Assembly: GCA_016650435.1 (NCBI GenBank)
Contig: JAENVT010000011.1
Span: forward strand, 1-7,708
Reading direction: 5' to 3'
Length of the DNA stretch: 7,708 nucleotides
DNA from: Ilumatobacteraceae bacterium
GTDB taxonomy: Bacteria; Actinomycetota; Acidimicrobiia; Acidimicrobiales; Ilumatobacteraceae
This document shows positions 7,256 to 7,708 of the stretch, piece by piece. Each line of letters starts with the position of its first letter. The stretch's first letter is position 1. The notes beneath the pieces were generated by a model. The model did no database searches and was not told the origin of the DNA. It worked only from the letters and a program-made list of their open reading frames with translations. The position numbers were made by a program, and so were the translations under genes.

Positions 7256-7708
7256 CTAGTCGATGTCCGCAATGGTGCTGCCACCGAAGACCTGCATTGT
7301 CGGAACCACCTCGAGACGGGTCACGTCGACGTGCGCCGGCATGCCAATAGCCATGCCCACCAGAGCGGCGATGTCGACAGGTTGGATCGCGGTCGCCCCC
7401 GAGTACAGCCGGCCGACGGCGGCATCGTGGCTGCCCATCGCGGCGTCGTACAGGTTGGTTTCGACCCGGCCCGGTACCAGAACAGTCACTCGGACAGCAG
7501 CGCCGAACAGATCCATCCGCAATCCGTCGGCGAAGGCGTTGAGTGCGGCCTTGGTCGCTGAGTAGATCGCGCTGTTGGCGGTCGGTCGTGACCCGGCGAT
7601 CGATCCGGTGAACACGATGTGGCCGCGATTGCGTTGCACCATGCCCGGCAGCACCGCCATGGTCGACTGCACGGCGGCGCGCAGGTTGATGTCGATCAAC
7701 GCGTCGGC
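7256..7708 (-). CDS. Short-chain dehydrogenase/reductase, C-terminal part (5' end outside window)
   Basis: This NAD(P)-dependent oxidoreductase of the classical SDR superfamily has only its last 150 residues in the window. The frame is open to the right edge (ADALIDINLR), so the TTG at 7699 is not the start. The text matches the second half of a Rossmann SDR: DINLRAA, HIVFTGSIAGSRP with the catalytic Ser, then the active site YSATK 13 residues later (Tyr and Lys), KAALNAFADGLRMDL, and VLVPGRVETNL. The nucleotide-binding GxxxGxG motif lies outside. The stop is TAG at 7258-7256, 69 bases before fhs. Whether it is part of the fhs transcript is unclear; I see no terminator between them, but a promoter-like palindrome lies there. 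The substrate cannot be told. Confidence 0.9.
   Translation of the reverse strand, partial: ADALIDINLRAAVQSTMAVLPGMVQRNRGHIVFTGSIAGSRPTANSAIYSATKAALNAFADGLRMDLFGAAVRVTVLVPGRVETNLYDAAMGSHDAAVGRLYSGATAIQPVDIAALVGMAIGMPAHVDVTRLEVVPTMQVFGGSTIADID

Noticed and set aside
7294..7308. A second CATT..CGGAACCA stretch resembling the right half of the fhs operator, 70 bases away
   Set aside because: The matching left arm (GGTTCC) is absent and the spacing is one base longer. The stretch encodes ordinary SDR residues, so I treat it as chance, although a weak auxiliary half-site cannot be excluded.
6047..7561. Long open plus-strand frame (504 codons) opposite fhs and running into the SDR gene
   Set aside because: The translation is rich in Gly, Asp, Val and Arg with no recognisable family. 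It runs antisense across two well-supported genes and the operator region, as a composition artefact would.

Overview
The window looks like chromosomal DNA of a high-GC actinomycete. The GC content is high by eye. The substrate-binding lipoprotein has the Ala/Thr/Gly/Pro-rich linker after its lipid-anchored Cys that is common in Actinomycetota. Proteins rich in Asp and Ala, together with a monofunctional formate-tetrahydrofolate ligase, would suit Acidimicrobiia or a related group, but this placement is an inference. I see no phage, transposon, CRISPR or RNA gene. The six genes are tightly packed and no gap reaches 300 bases.

Left block, plus strand (1-2167): the 3' part of a ProW-type ABC permease, already open at the window edge, is followed 35 bases later by an OpuAC-type substrate-binding lipoprotein. 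Together they form part of a quaternary-amine (glycine betaine, proline betaine or choline) importer. The ATPase and the first half of the permease must lie to the left. A long hairpin at 2179-2231 closes this block and sits between two convergent transcription units.

Right block, minus strand (7186 down to 2232): four genes read in the order fhs, folD, an iclR-type regulator, betA. The gap between fhs and folD is 7 bases. folD and iclR overlap as TGATG, and iclR and betA overlap as ATGA, so this is almost certainly one operon. betA encodes a choline dehydrogenase-like GMC flavoenzyme. folD and fhs interconvert 5,10-methylene-THF, 10-formyl-THF and formate. In the known pathway, choline is oxidised to glycine betaine and then demethylated to glycine, and the last two methyl groups can be released as methylene-THF. 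FolD and Fhs could therefore dispose of those C1 units, with Fhs running towards formate and ATP or towards formyl-THF for biosynthesis. A betaine importer next door fits this reading. The demethylating enzymes and betaine-aldehyde dehydrogenase are not in the window.

Upstream of fhs, a 19-base interrupted palindrome (7219-7237) encloses a possible -10 element and is a good candidate operator for the operon's own IclR protein. Further right, the 3' part of a short-chain dehydrogenase/reductase gene on the minus strand runs off the window end.
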